From an uncultured Collinsella sp. (GTDB lineage: Bacteria > Actinomycetota > Coriobacteriia > Coriobacteriales > Coriobacteriaceae): a stretch of 62,993 nt of DNA. Both the position numbers and the translations under genes were made by a program. Shown here in pieces: positions 8,633 through 17,279 of this stretch. The stretch's first letter is position 1. The number at the start of each line of letters is the position of its first letter. Below the pieces are notes generated by a model, which saw nothing but the letters and a program-made list of their open reading frames with translations, was not told the DNA's origin and ran no database searches. Location: NCBI GenBank assembly GCA_902490405.1, contig CABUDS010000011.1, forward strand, positions 1-62,993. Direction: 5' to 3'.

Positions 8633-9731
8633 AAGCAAACTTGCTATCGCTAATACAAATCCTGCCGTAGATAGTCTTAGAAGAAAAATAAATGATAAGA
8701 ATTGCGAATTTATGACCGTCGCGAAGTATTTGAATCGTGTGCCAGATTGCGACATCTTAATCGTTGACGAATGCAGCACTGTCTGCAATAGCGATATGAG
8801 ATCTATTATTGATTCTAATCGGTTTAAACTGCTATTGCTTGTTGGCGATGTGAGACAGATTGAGTCCATTAAGTTTGGAAACTGGTTTTCATTGGCTCGA
8901 GACTTCTTGCCTGATAAGTGCATCCATGAATTTGATAAACCATGGCGCACGAAGAATGATGATTTGCTAAAACTATGGCATGCTGTCAGGAATGTGAGTC
9001 CTGATATCGCTGAAATTCTTATTTCTTGCGATTTTACGTCGAATCTTGATGACTCTGTAATTAGCAGAATGAATGATGATGAGATTGTCTTATGTCTCAA
9101 CTATGATGGCCTCTATGGCATTAATAATATGAACAAAATCTTGCAGTCGGGAAATAAGAACGAGGCCGTTGTCTGGAATTATCATACGTATAAAGTCGGC
9201 GACCCAATTTTGTTCAATGAGTCTGAGCGGTTTTATCCGTTGTTATATAACAATCTAAAAGGGCGTCTTGTGGGAATGGAAGCAATTTCCAAAGACGAGA
9301 TGCAATTTACGGTTGCTGTTCCCATTATCGCCTCCGAGCTTTCCGTTCTTCATTACGACGGGTTGGAGTATTTAGATTTTCGTGATGGAGAGACGTATCT
9401 GCGCTTTTCAGTTAAGAAAGCCAAGGATCGAGACGGTGAGGATGTTGGCGAGGACTGTATCGTGCCGTTTCAGGTGGCGTATGCGGTGTCTGTCCATAAA
9501 GCGCAAGGACTAGAGTACTCATCCGTAAAGCTGATTATTACGAAGGACGTTGAGGAGCGCATTACTCACAGTGTGTTTTATACGGCAATAACGAGGGCGC
9601 GAGAAAGACTTCATATTTATTGGTCGCCTGAATCTCAGAATAAGATTCTCTCAAGCTTCGAAATCTCTAAGGAGCATAAAGATGCTTACCTCCTTAGTAA
9701 TCGGAGGGGCCTTAAGATTCAGCGGAAATAA
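8439..9731 (+). CDS. Superfamily 1 helicase domain, C-terminal half of the frameshifted protein
   Basis: The helicase motifs lie downstream of the A7 run: Walker A in FIYGSAGTGKTT, Walker B in ILIVDECST, motif III in LVGDVRQIES, motif V in VSVHKAQGLEYSSV and motif VI in FYTAITRARERLHIYW. These are RecD/UvrD-like and imply ATP-driven translocation on nucleic acid. The first ~25 residues of the open frame are out of register with the true protein, so the real reading enters from the upstream gene at 8514-8520 by a +1 shift. It is either a recent null mutation or a phase-variable or slippage-expressed gene. It lies at the left edge of the probable defence island. Confidence 0.75.
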   Translation: MPGSKAILLYVNHGLKIQAASWMIQKKIDALKSMFAETSVAFIYGSAGTGKTTMVNIVCAFLQNESKLAIANTNPAVDSLRRKINDKNCEFMTVAKYLNRVPDCDILIVDECSTVCNSDMRSIIDSNRFKLLLLVGDVRQIESIKFGNWFSLARDFLPDKCIHEFDKPWRTKNDDLLKLWHAVRNVSPDIAEILISCDFTSNLDDSVISRMNDDEIVLCLNYDGLYGINNMNKILQSGNKNEAVVWNYHTYKVGDPILFNESERFYPLLYNNLKGRLVGMEAISKDEMQFTVAVPIIASELSVLHYDGLEYLDFRDGETYLRFSVKKAKDRDGEDVGEDCIVPFQVAYAVSVHKAQGLEYSSVKLIITKDVEERITHSVFYTAITRARERLHIYWSPESQNKILSSFEISKEHKDAYLLSNRRGLKIQRK

Positions 9732-9989
9732 CGGCTGGCCGTCTGTTTGCCATTGCCTGGAGCTAAGATGAAATTTGATACGTACTTGCGCGTTTGAGTG
9801 CTATTGATAATTGCGAAACGGTACCGACATATTGCGCTTAGGCGCCTGGGCCAGCAGGGGCTCCGTTGCCGTTATTTGCTAACAGCCGACCTTACGCCGT
9901 GATTGGATGCCGGGCTCTGCCATGCCAACACATGCCGCACTGCGCGTGATTCCGTTCGATGAAATCGACAGTTCTGATGCTGCTGATTC
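9732..9989. other. Gap with no gene
   Basis: About 260 bases between the helicase stop and a decayed ABC ATPase. I find no promoter-like pair, terminator or coding signal; the GCGCTTAGGCGC palindrome at about 9834-9845 is the only structure. Confidence 0.4.
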
Positions 9990-10266
9990 CTATTGCGTAT
10001 CTTCGAGACTAATTATCCGGTCGCAAACCTCCAGCGCTGCAGGCCGATGCGTGACGATGATCACAGTGCGGCCAAGATTGCGCATTCGGTCCAGCATTTC
10101 TCTTTCGGTTTTAGGGTCGAGTGCTGAGGTACATTCATCGAGCAGGAGTGCTGGGGAACTGGAATAAACCGCGCGCGCTACGGCGAGACGCTGCATCTGG
10201 CTCTCGGACAGTCCGGAGTCCTTTTCCGAGCATGGTTTCTGTGCCATTTAGCAGCTCGTCAACAAA
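9990..10266 (-). pseudogene. ABC transporter ATP-binding protein, 3' fragment
   Basis: The minus strand encodes the end of an ABC ATPase: the signature motif in DSGLSESQMQRLAVARA, Walker B in ALLLDECTSALD, and the H-loop in VIIVTHRPAALE. Just upstream, VDELLNGTETMLG is in another frame, so a frameshift lies near 10225. No Walker A is present because the sequence switches to transglutaminase DNA at about 10267. It resembles the ATPase half of an ABC exporter. Not functional. Confidence 0.75.
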
Positions 10267-10366
10267 GGTCTCCGTACCAGTTGTCGCTTGTGTCGTCCCA
10301 GGTTAGGTCCATCTGGCACCATTTGCCGTCGATCTTTATGGCGTTCCGGGCATGGCTGTTGCTCTT
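10267..10366 (-). pseudogene. Internal fragment of a transglutaminase-like gene
   Basis: About 100 bases are nearly identical to 4973-5072 inside the intact transglutaminase gene (shared stretches include GTACCAGTTGTCGCT and TTAGGTCCATCTGGCACC). The fragment covers the DLTWDD region only. It abuts the ABC ATPase fragment without a gap, so the junction is a recombination scar. The rest of the gap to 10527 holds nothing I can name except the next gene's ribosome site. Confidence 0.8.
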
Positions 10367-10527
10367 GGGCATTTTGTCTTTAAAACTCCGATTGTCATTT
10401 TGGTGGCTTTTCTTCGTCCCTGCAGTGGCGGACAATTTCCTTAAATGCTTTTACGGCATGCGAGTATTTCTCACGGTTTATCCTCACATTAATTAATGGT
10501 GATGGCGCTAAGTGGTAAGAGGTGTAT

Positions 10528-12159
10528 ATGGACGAAGCGGTTTCAAGGGTTTTAGTCAAGTTGGGGCTCGATGCTAAGCCGTTCAGGCAGGAGAAGGTAA
10601 TCGAGCTGATTAAGAACCCTCTTTCCGGAGCATGGACGACTGTCTATTCGCATCATGCTGATGCTAACGGAAGGCCTTCAGTTTTCGCCTGTTTTGCCGA
10701 CCTTACACGAAAGCAGGAGATCCTTGCAGGCGATGATTGGCTGAAGAACGCCTCCAGCTTCTCACCAGGCTTCTGTATATATGGAGATGACGCCACTTAT
10801 CATAACGGTCGCGACGAAGGCTATGACTTTATTGTTGCCGAGCAGTATTTCTATCCGCTTGACCAAGCGCAAATTCTGGTCAACCAAGAATTTATCATGC
10901 TGTTCGAACTCTTCCGCGACGGAGACGGTTGCTATTACGGCATCGATAAGTGTGCCGAGAGAGAAAAAGTTGTCGACATTGCTGGAGACGAGGTGCGCGT
11001 CAGGACCAAGTATTTATTTCGCTTCATTGCGGCTAAGCAATGCCTTTTCGTCTACTTTGTGGACGCGCGACTGGCGTCTGCGCCCAGCTTTCCCCTGGGG
11101 AGCACTGAGTGTATTGCGGAGCGTGATGAAGTTGGGGAGAACTACCATATCAGGCATTGGTACACGAGCGATACTGATGAAAACTATCTGCTGTCAATGA
11201 TCTACGCTCGAAGTTTTATCGAACCCGGCCACGTCGAGACTTGCGGCGTATGGCCGTACGATGAGAAAAAAGAACATTACCCCGAGTTCATTATCGACGA
11301 ACGGCCTGACGGCTCGTTCGTTCGATACACATCCGACCCGGATAAGCTTGGCACCCAATTTGATAAGGAGCCTCACGCAACACATTATTTAACCCCCGTC
11401 TTCTTCAAGCCCGCCGTGCTTGATAAGTACAGGAACGACCCTAGCTTCGATGTAAGCGAGCGTCACATTTCATGCGGGAGCCAGTGGAGGTGCGAGATTG
11501 ACAATGTCGACCCAGACAGAGTCATGGTGTATCTCGGCGATCTGGGGCGCGACCTACCCGAGAGCGAGCGCACCCATTTCCTCTCTTTTGAGATGTCGCC
11601 CGTTGACCAGCATATTTCTGATGAGGTGTTCAAGACAGATTTGCTCAATATGTGGGTTAAGGATCCGTCAGGCCCTGTTTCCATGCTTATGCGGGCGCGC
11701 ATGGAGCTTGATAAGGCATGGAGGAAACGGTTTGGCTTGGCGCTGTTCAGGCCTTTCCACCGTGCAGACGAAGGCATTCTTGAACAAATCCACATTCCAT
11801 CTGGTAATGGCGAGCCTGAATTTGAGGCCGTGATTATGGCCCTCACGAGAGCTTTTGTCGACTACATCGATGAGAGTTCTCTAAAGGGCTCTGATTCAAA
11901 AGGGAGTCTCAATAAGTTGGAGGCCTATCTCGGCACAAATAACATCATGGCTGACATCAAGCCCCTCCGTGACCTTCAGAAGCTCCGATCGGCGGGGGCG
12001 GCACACGGCAAGGGTTCAAAATACGATAAGCTTCACGGTGATGTGGTCACCGAAGACCATAGGGAAGATGCGAAAAGAATTATTGCTCGCCTTACAACTA
12101 TGCTGAACGAGTTGGCTGAAACTTTAAAATCCGTCGACTGTCACGAAGAAAAAATTTAG
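10528..12159 (+). CDS. Uncharacterised protein with a C-terminal HEPN-like motif
   Basis: The ATG at 10528 follows AAGAGG by 5 bases; a GTG at 10522 lies within that site. The ~543-residue protein is soluble, without signal peptide or membrane helices, and acidic overall. I do not recognise the N-terminal 400 residues. Near the end a helical segment contains LRSAGAAH, an R-x5-H spacing (about R487 to H493), compatible with the R-x4-6-H motif of HEPN ribonucleases but short enough to be chance. It stands between a helicase and a DUF4062-type protein, so a role in defence is plausible but unproven. Confidence 0.6.
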   Translation: MDEAVSRVLVKLGLDAKPFRQEKVIELIKNPLSGAWTTVYSHHADANGRPSVFACFADLTRKQEILAGDDWLKNASSFSPGFCIYGDDATYHNGRDEGYDFIVAEQYFYPLDQAQILVNQEFIMLFELFRDGDGCYYGIDKCAEREKVVDIAGDEVRVRTKYLFRFIAAKQCLFVYFVDARLASAPSFPLGSTECIAERDEVGENYHIRHWYTSDTDENYLLSMIYARSFIEPGHVETCGVWPYDEKKEHYPEFIIDERPDGSFVRYTSDPDKLGTQFDKEPHATHYLTPVFFKPAVLDKYRNDPSFDVSERHISCGSQWRCEIDNVDPDRVMVYLGDLGRDLPESERTHFLSFEMSPVDQHISDEVFKTDLLNMWVKDPSGPVSMLMRARMELDKAWRKRFGLALFRPFHRADEGILEQIHIPSGNGEPEFEAVIMALTRAFVDYIDESSLKGSDSKGSLNKLEAYLGTNNIMADIKPLRDLQKLRSAGAAHGKGSKYDKLHGDVVTEDHREDAKRIIARLTTMLNELAETLKSVDCHEEKI

Positions 12160-12309
12160 GGTGTTGGGCTGTCATACGATGAGGAAATGCGGCTGTCGTT
12201 GTTGGCGGATCCAGGTGCTTACGCATCAAGACCTTTCGATTGTTTTGCTGCCAACGCTATAGGTCCGCGCCGCTTGATATTTTATGGGTCTATTCGATTG
12301 GGAGGTTCT

Positions 12310-14973
12310 ATGGGTGCTAACAAGATGGACGCTGAGGTTATTGATCGTGACCGTATTGAGGTGTTTGTTAGCTCTTCGATGCGCGATGAAGGCGATTTTA
12401 GCTGGCAGCAGCTGAGGAACGAGCTTAATTGCGCTTTGCTGAAATCGGATATCTTTAAGCCCTTTGCCATCGAGTTTCATGCGAGCATTGAGCCATCATC
12501 CTCTTATTATCTTAATCACTTGGCGCAAAGCGATATAGTAATTGGAATTATACGATCAGAGTTGAGGCCAGGAACTAGCAGAGAGCTTTATCATGCTATC
12601 AGGCTCAGAAAGCCACTCTTGCTTGTTAAGCTTGAGTCTGGGACGTCGCCGGAAATCGATTCTCTGCTTCGTTATGCCAGAGAAATGGATGCGTGTACGT
12701 ATGTAGGGCGGCCGAATGATTCAGGTCTTGTTCCTTATCTGATGGACCAACTTAACAACGTGATGGTCGATTTGTTTCACAATCGACGATTTGAAATTGA
12801 AGATGGTGGATCGGCGGTTTTTACTGATATTGCTCCTGTCTCTATTCCTGAAGATGTTCTCGATGCTTTTGGTTCCTCGGTTGCCTTGATTTCAAAAAAA
12901 TTTAACTACCATGCTGATTGGCTTGAGAGAAAGTCTGACAATCCTTATCTCTTCTTTCTTGGCGAGAAAGCGGTCAATTGGCTTCTATATGGCACCCCTT
13001 TTTCGGTCGGTGCATTCAAGGCCGTCATTCTGGAAACTATGAAGGACAGCGGTATTCCCAGAGACACCCTTTCACTAAGGCTTGACGCTCTTGACGCTTC
13101 TATTGAAGGCCGCTATTCCAGGTGCTATGAATTACTCCAGCTTGCTTGTGATTCAATAGAATCGAAAGATTGTTGGGCTTATGGTAATTGTTTAATTGAC
13201 AAGAGGACTGTCGCTGGCATGCTTTCCGAATATGGATTTGGCACTCAGTTGACAATTCAGAAAAAAATCGATGCGCTTTCCGCTCCATCTTACATTCCCC
13301 TTGCACTCAAGTTTGAAGAGGAGGTGGGAACCGCTGTCCTAAACGCTTCGAGAGAGGCGATGTCAATTAATCCTTACACGACGATTCGACATGATGCCAG
13401 CCTTGCTTCCGTCCTGTCGAATATATCATGTTTGTTATTTAGTTCATTATTGTGCGGAAGCATTTCGAGCGCCCTCTATGCTCGCGGCCTGCTTGCCAAT
13501 TCGCTTATCGACTACTCCTCTATCTACAATTGGCCAAAACTTGAGCTTGAGGGAATTAAGCTTCTTGTTCTTCAGGGGGATGCTAAGGGCTTTGAGAAAA
13601 GGTTTGCTTACAAGAGCGATCGTTTAAGGTCCTACCTTCCGTCGTGTGCCGAGGAACTGTGGCGTCTGACTTCTTTGACGGTACAGGCATATCGTCCGAG
13701 TACGAGAGCCGTCGTCATTAAGGAATGCGCGCCTTATTTTTCGGATGATACTATTCGCGATGCTTGGAGTGCGTTAAGCGTTGTAAATGATTTTCGACAA
13801 TCTGCATCAAAGTGGATCAAAGCGATAGATATGATCAAGATGAGGGTTGATGAGAAGTCACTTGTTAATTTACTTTGCCAGATTGTCGACCAACATTTAT
13901 ATACCGACGCTTCTGATGTTTCGGACGTTGTTGGCGGAATGGATTTAGACAAAATTGATAATGAACTCGTTAATCAATTGGGTCGTAGCCTTAAATCGAA
14001 TTCTGACGAACTGCTCAAATATAATTTCTCCGCTGGCGTATTCGGAGGTGTTGGGAAACGTTGCGGCTATTCTATTCTGAGTGAGGAGCAAGTGGAGCGC
14101 CTTTCCGCTGTTGAGCAGGGTTGTTATTCTGACAACAAATCTCCTTCATGCAATACGGAGACGGCTTGTATCAATGAATTGCGTACGCAATTCGATTCGA
14201 ATAATCGTTCTGATTTTCGCTCTGGATTTTCCGTTCGTCCTTCTTCTCTGCTATGTCGGTCGCTCGATGATGATTCTTCAGAGTCATTTAGCGCATCCCT
14301 GTCTCGCGTTCTGGAACACTGTCTTAAAGAGCTTCCGACATATCAGGGATTACCTTGCTCTGTAGGAGAGGCTATGACCGTATTAAACAAGTTTGCATGC
14401 TGTTGTGTGCGTGATGGAAAAGCTCTGCCAGACGGTTGGACGGATTTGATTTCTGAACTTCCAGATGAGTGGCCAAAAGCCCCGGAATTTAGAGATCCTG
14501 CTTCAATGGATTCGTGTGCATGGTCTGTAAGATGTTTGGCCCTAAAAGTGGTTGCTGGCCTTGCAAAGGACATAGAGTTCCTAACGCTTGGCATAAAATT
14601 TGAAACACTTACTGCCTCCGGTCAGCGTGCGTATTTGGAAGTGCTTGAGCAGTTGATTGTTTGTAATTCTATCTGCGATCGGTACTGTGACGTCGTTTCT
14701 GCAATCTGTTCGAGCATTTTGCTTAGTGAGGACTCTGCTGTGCGTGCAATATTGCTTGCAAGCATTGCTGCAGGCTATCGTAGATGGGAAGCGGGCTCTT
14801 TTAGCGATTTGGCGTTTCAATCGTTACACGATGTTTCCCCTAATGTTGCATTTAAGCTTGTACGCTTATGCAAGGAGGGGAAATTTGATGATGCTACTCT
14901 CGAGCAGAAGTTACTTGGTGAGCTCTCGAGTGATTCCAACTGGTTTATTCGCTGGCATGTTGCGAATGACTAG
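12310..14973 (+). CDS. DUF4062-type (TIR-like) N-terminal domain protein with long helical tail
   Basis: The ATG at 12310 follows GGAGG closely and is preferred to the far-upstream alternative at 12187. Residues ~10-150 look like the DUF4062 fold: a strand RIEVFVSSSM, a polar pocket region around HLAQSDIVIGIIRSE, then GTSRELYHAIRLRKPLLLV, the pattern in which a conserved Glu sits ahead of a helix and strand. The remaining ~730 residues are Leu/Ser-rich helices, perhaps repeats, with no enzymatic motif I can see. In defence proteins this arrangement pairs an effector or nucleotide-binding domain with a sensor. About 887 residues; AT-rich codon use. Function inferred only. Confidence 0.62.
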   Translation: MGANKMDAEVIDRDRIEVFVSSSMRDEGDFSWQQLRNELNCALLKSDIFKPFAIEFHASIEPSSSYYLNHLAQSDIVIGIIRSELRPGTSRELYHAIRLRKPLLLVKLESGTSPEIDSLLRYAREMDACTYVGRPNDSGLVPYLMDQLNNVMVDLFHNRRFEIEDGGSAVFTDIAPVSIPEDVLDAFGSSVALISKKFNYHADWLERKSDNPYLFFLGEKAVNWLLYGTPFSVGAFKAVILETMKDSGIPRDTLSLRLDALDASIEGRYSRCYELLQLACDSIESKDCWAYGNCLIDKRTVAGMLSEYGFGTQLTIQKKIDALSAPSYIPLALKFEEEVGTAVLNASREAMSINPYTTIRHDASLASVLSNISCLLFSSLLCGSISSALYARGLLANSLIDYSSIYNWPKLELEGIKLLVLQGDAKGFEKRFAYKSDRLRSYLPSCAEELWRLTSLTVQAYRPSTRAVVIKECAPYFSDDTIRDAWSALSVVNDFRQSASKWIKAIDMIKMRVDEKSLVNLLCQIVDQHLYTDASDVSDVVGGMDLDKIDNELVNQLGRSLKSNSDELLKYNFSAGVFGGVGKRCGYSILSEEQVERLSAVEQGCYSDNKSPSCNTETACINELRTQFDSNNRSDFRSGFSVRPSSLLCRSLDDDSSESFSASLSRVLEHCLKELPTYQGLPCSVGEAMTVLNKFACCCVRDGKALPDGWTDLISELPDEWPKAPEFRDPASMDSCAWSVRCLALKVVAGLAKDIEFLTLGIKFETLTASGQRAYLEVLEQLIVCNSICDRYCDVVSAICSSILLSEDSAVRAILLASIAAGYRRWEAGSFSDLAFQSLHDVSPNVAFKLVRLCKEGKFDDATLEQKLLGELSSDSNWFIRWHVAND

Positions 14974-15193
14974 ACGGAGGCTGCCTTCCTGAGCAGCTGC
15001 CTGTTCGAGCATTGCTTAATATCGCGATGCGACACCGCCGATGACGCGTTTGAGTACCGGAGCTAACGTGGACTTCGGTGCTCTTTTGCTGTGGCGCCTG
15101 ATTGATAGCGCCGATTTCGGTGCCCATTTTTTGCTATCGGCCGACCTCGCAGCGCTGGCGTATGTCGGTCTCGCTCAGATTGGTGATATCGGA
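14974..15193. other. Gap between the DUF4062 gene and the AbiF unit
   Basis: No open frame is convincing. A GGCGC/GCGCC hairpin (15093-15112) with a 10-base loop and a nearby T6 run at about 15127-15132 might end the upstream transcript. The remainder is unassigned. Confidence 0.4.
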
Positions 15194-15222
15194 TTGACGG
15201 GCCCCGAGTTCTCCCTTAAAGT
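15194..15222 (+). promoter_or_regulatory. Promoter of the AbiF-associated small RNA
   Basis: TTGACG (15194-15199), 17 bases, then TAAAGT (15217-15222): a near-consensus housekeeping-sigma pair. A start at about 15229 is predicted, 81 bases ahead of the abiF-like ATG. Confidence 0.65.
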
Positions 15223-15228
15223 AGTCGT

Positions 15229-15292
15229 TGTGATGAGGCCTTGCGACGGTACGTCCGGCTTGGTCCGTGGGAACCGCCGAAAGGCGGTTTTC
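15229..15292 (+). ncRNA. Candidate AbiF-associated structured RNA
   Basis: The predicted RNA starts at about 15229 and ends in a hairpin AACCGCC-GAAA-GGCGGTT capped by a GNRA tetraloop and followed by TT (15272-15291). An inner pairing ACGG (15246-15249) with CCGT (15265-15268) is also possible. The RNA ends 18 bases ahead of the Abi-family start codon. A conserved 'AbiF RNA motif' upstream of abiF genes is known from comparative RNA searches, and RNA antitoxins for AbiF-type HEPN proteins have been reported. Assignment here is from position and architecture; I could not run a covariance model. Confidence 0.6.
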
Positions 15293-15309
15293 GCGTTTAA
15301 GGGGTCCAA

Positions 15310-16242
15310 ATGGATAAACCATTTAAATCTATTGATGAGCAGATTGCTATTCTTGAAGGCCGTGGACTCGAATGCGATAACAATACTCGTTTAGTTTTGG
15401 AGCGCGAGGGATACTATCCGGTTATTAACGGCTACAAGGATTTATTTCTCGACCAGCGTGGAGATTCTTGTCACGAGCTATTCGTGAAAGGTACGAAGTT
15501 TTCTGATATATATCGTTTATTCGAATTTGACCGTTCATTGCGTTTGCTCATGTTTGAGCACTTTAACAAGGCGGAAGCAGTTCTTAAGACCGTCTGCTCT
15601 TATCGGTTTGCCATGGCTCATAAAGATAACCCAGAAGCATACCTTGATAGAGATTCCTATCGTGCTGATGCCGGCTATCGAAAAAAGATCGACACGCTTA
15701 TCGGTGATTTCGAGAAGGTGCTATGTAGGTCTAAAAAATGGAATAGTGATTATAAAAGGGACTACATTCGTCATTATGAAAATAATCATGACAATACGCC
15801 GGTATGGATTCTTATGAATTATTTGATGCTTGGTCAGGCATTCAAGTTCTACGAGTTTCAGCCAGAAAGCATGAGAAATTCCATTGCCAAGTCGTTTTCC
15901 GATCTCTATTCCGAGACGCATGAAGTCGATAAGCGCATCAGCCCCCGAAGGCTAAGGCTCGCATACGATCACATCAAAGATTTTCGAAACATCTGCGCGC
16001 ATGACGAGCGTCTGTTCTGCGCGAGGGTGTCTCCGTCTCGCGATGTTAATCTAGTAGGGGTTTTAAGCGATCTTGAGCTAGTGCTGACTGAGGATGACTA
16101 TAAGATGTTACGACGAAATATACTGCTTGATGCACTTAAGTTGAGCGACGAGCTCAGCAACGATGCCAGCGCAAAGGTGCTTTTCGCTATGGGTGTTAAC
16201 GATTTATCGAGTGTGTTTCCTAAGGAAATATTGGGGTCGTAA
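15310..16242 (+). CDS. abiF: Abi family protein (Abi_2/AbiF/AbiD-like HEPN RNase)
   Basis: 310 residues, ATG after AAGGGGTCC. The family pattern is clear: an N-terminal segment with REGYYPVINGYKDLF, a middle FDRSLRLLMFEHFNKAE and a C-terminal HEPN core DFRNICAHDERLF with R226-x4-H231. A second R-x4-H spacing (RFAMAH, 99-104) occurs earlier. Abi_2 proteins act in abortive phage infection, and AbiF-type members are thought to be RNA-cleaving toxins held in check by an adjacent RNA. The neighbouring small-RNA unit at 15194-15292 fits that scheme. AT-rich relative to the core, as expected for a transferred gene. Assigning AbiF rather than AbiD is tentative. Confidence 0.8.
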   Translation: MDKPFKSIDEQIAILEGRGLECDNNTRLVLEREGYYPVINGYKDLFLDQRGDSCHELFVKGTKFSDIYRLFEFDRSLRLLMFEHFNKAEAVLKTVCSYRFAMAHKDNPEAYLDRDSYRADAGYRKKIDTLIGDFEKVLCRSKKWNSDYKRDYIRHYENNHDNTPVWILMNYLMLGQAFKFYEFQPESMRNSIAKSFSDLYSETHEVDKRISPRRLRLAYDHIKDFRNICAHDERLFCARVSPSRDVNLVGVLSDLELVLTEDDYKMLRRNILLDALKLSDELSNDASAKVLFAMGVNDLSSVFPKEILGS

Positions 16243-16299
16243 TCGACGCGTGCGATGAATTTACTCTACAAGTTGGATGCGCATGAGATTGCGCAGAGC

Positions 16300-16333
16300 G
16301 GGCGGGACGTTGCCCATTGGTGGCGTCCCGCCC
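16300..16333. terminator. Perfect 10-bp hairpin downstream of abiF
   Basis: GGGCGGGACG pairs with CGTCCCGCCC around a 14-base loop. There is no T tract, so it may be a bidirectional or non-canonical terminator, or simply a remnant structure. Confidence 0.35.
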
Positions 16334-16413
16334 ACGCTTCGTTGGCTATACGTGATGCGGCAGCTCCAGCATGAGGCCGTCTCGCGCTTCTTCGAGACTC
16401 GCCTGGCCTGCCT

Positions 16414-17163
16414 ATGCGTTTTGCTGGGCGGGCCTTCTTATGCTGTGGGTGCGGATGGCCTTACCATCGCGGGGCAGACCTACGACGAGCCGGGTGTCTC
16501 GGGCCCCGGCTGGGCGGCGCACGCGTTGTTGCTGCTAGCGGCGGATCGGGCGAGGACTGCCGCTTCTTTGGCGTGTACGCCTCCGATGGCCGGTTTGTCG
16601 TGGATGCCCATTGGGTGGATGCGACCGGCGCCAGCGCGGGCGTTGCCTGCAAGAGCGGCTCGCTTACGTCTGCACTGTTTGTGTCGCCGACGGGCGGGGC
16701 CTTTGGTAGCTCCAGCGTGATTGACGTCAGTGGGGTCGTTGCTCAGCATGTGGTAATTGAACCCACAGGCGCCCAGCCGCCGGCGGGGAAGACCCAGCCC
16801 GGTATCGATGAGCCCACCGGTGGCAATCCCGCGGGGGATACAAAGCCCGGTAGCGAAGAAAAGCCCGGTGATGAGACCAAGCCCAGTGAAAACCCGCCCC
16901 CCACGCCTGATTCGTCGCCCAAGTCGGACGCCAAGCCCGCGCCCGCGTCTATCAAGACGCCTGCGACCAAGACCACCAAAAAGACCAAGCCCGCAACAAC
17001 GCAAGCCGCCGCGCTCCCTAAGACCGGCCACGGTGATTGGGCGGTTGCGTGCCTTGCCCTCGTCTTCCTAGGTATTTTGTTGGTCACCATAAAAGTTCGG
17101 GCACTTCGCGGGGGCCTTATTTGCCAATGTAGTTTCTGCCGCTTCTTTCCCACATTTTTCTGA
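16414..17163 (+). pseudogene. LPXTG surface-protein remnant
   Basis: The 3' half reads as a sortase substrate: a Pro/Lys/Thr-rich wall-spanning region (KPGSEEKPGDETKPSENP and similar), the sorting motif LPKTG, a hydrophobic helix VACLALVFLGILLVTI and a basic tail KVRALRGG. The 5' half is broken: ADGLTIAGQTYDEPGVSG lies in a different frame (about 16440-16500), and the sequence continues in this frame as CRFFGVYASDG. No signal peptide is present. GC-rich compared with the flanking defence genes. A sortase would anchor the intact ancestor to peptidoglycan; this copy is almost certainly dead. Confidence 0.72.
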
Positions 17164-17210
17164 GCTAATAATGCAGATTGCTTGAACTCGGCTTGGGGCT
17201 TGTCCTGTAT

Positions 17211-17240
17211 TTGAATTTGACTAAACTTAACCTATAAGTT
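17211..17240 (+). promoter_or_regulatory. Promoter with overlapping palindrome ahead of the TAC module
   Basis: TTGAAT (17211-17216), 16 bases, TATAAG (17233-17238). Across the -10 lies AACTTA-N5-TAAGTT (17224-17240), a dyad well placed to be the operator of the XRE antitoxin. Binding is inferred, as most HigA-type antitoxins repress their own promoter. Confidence 0.55.
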
Positions 17241-17279
17241 AACCACATTTGGTTTTATCTGAGGCGGAGGGGGTGGCCT

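Noticed and set aside
15093..15112. CRISPR-like repeat or tracrRNA near the Abi gene
   Set aside because: Only one hairpin is present, with no spaced repeats and no cas gene.
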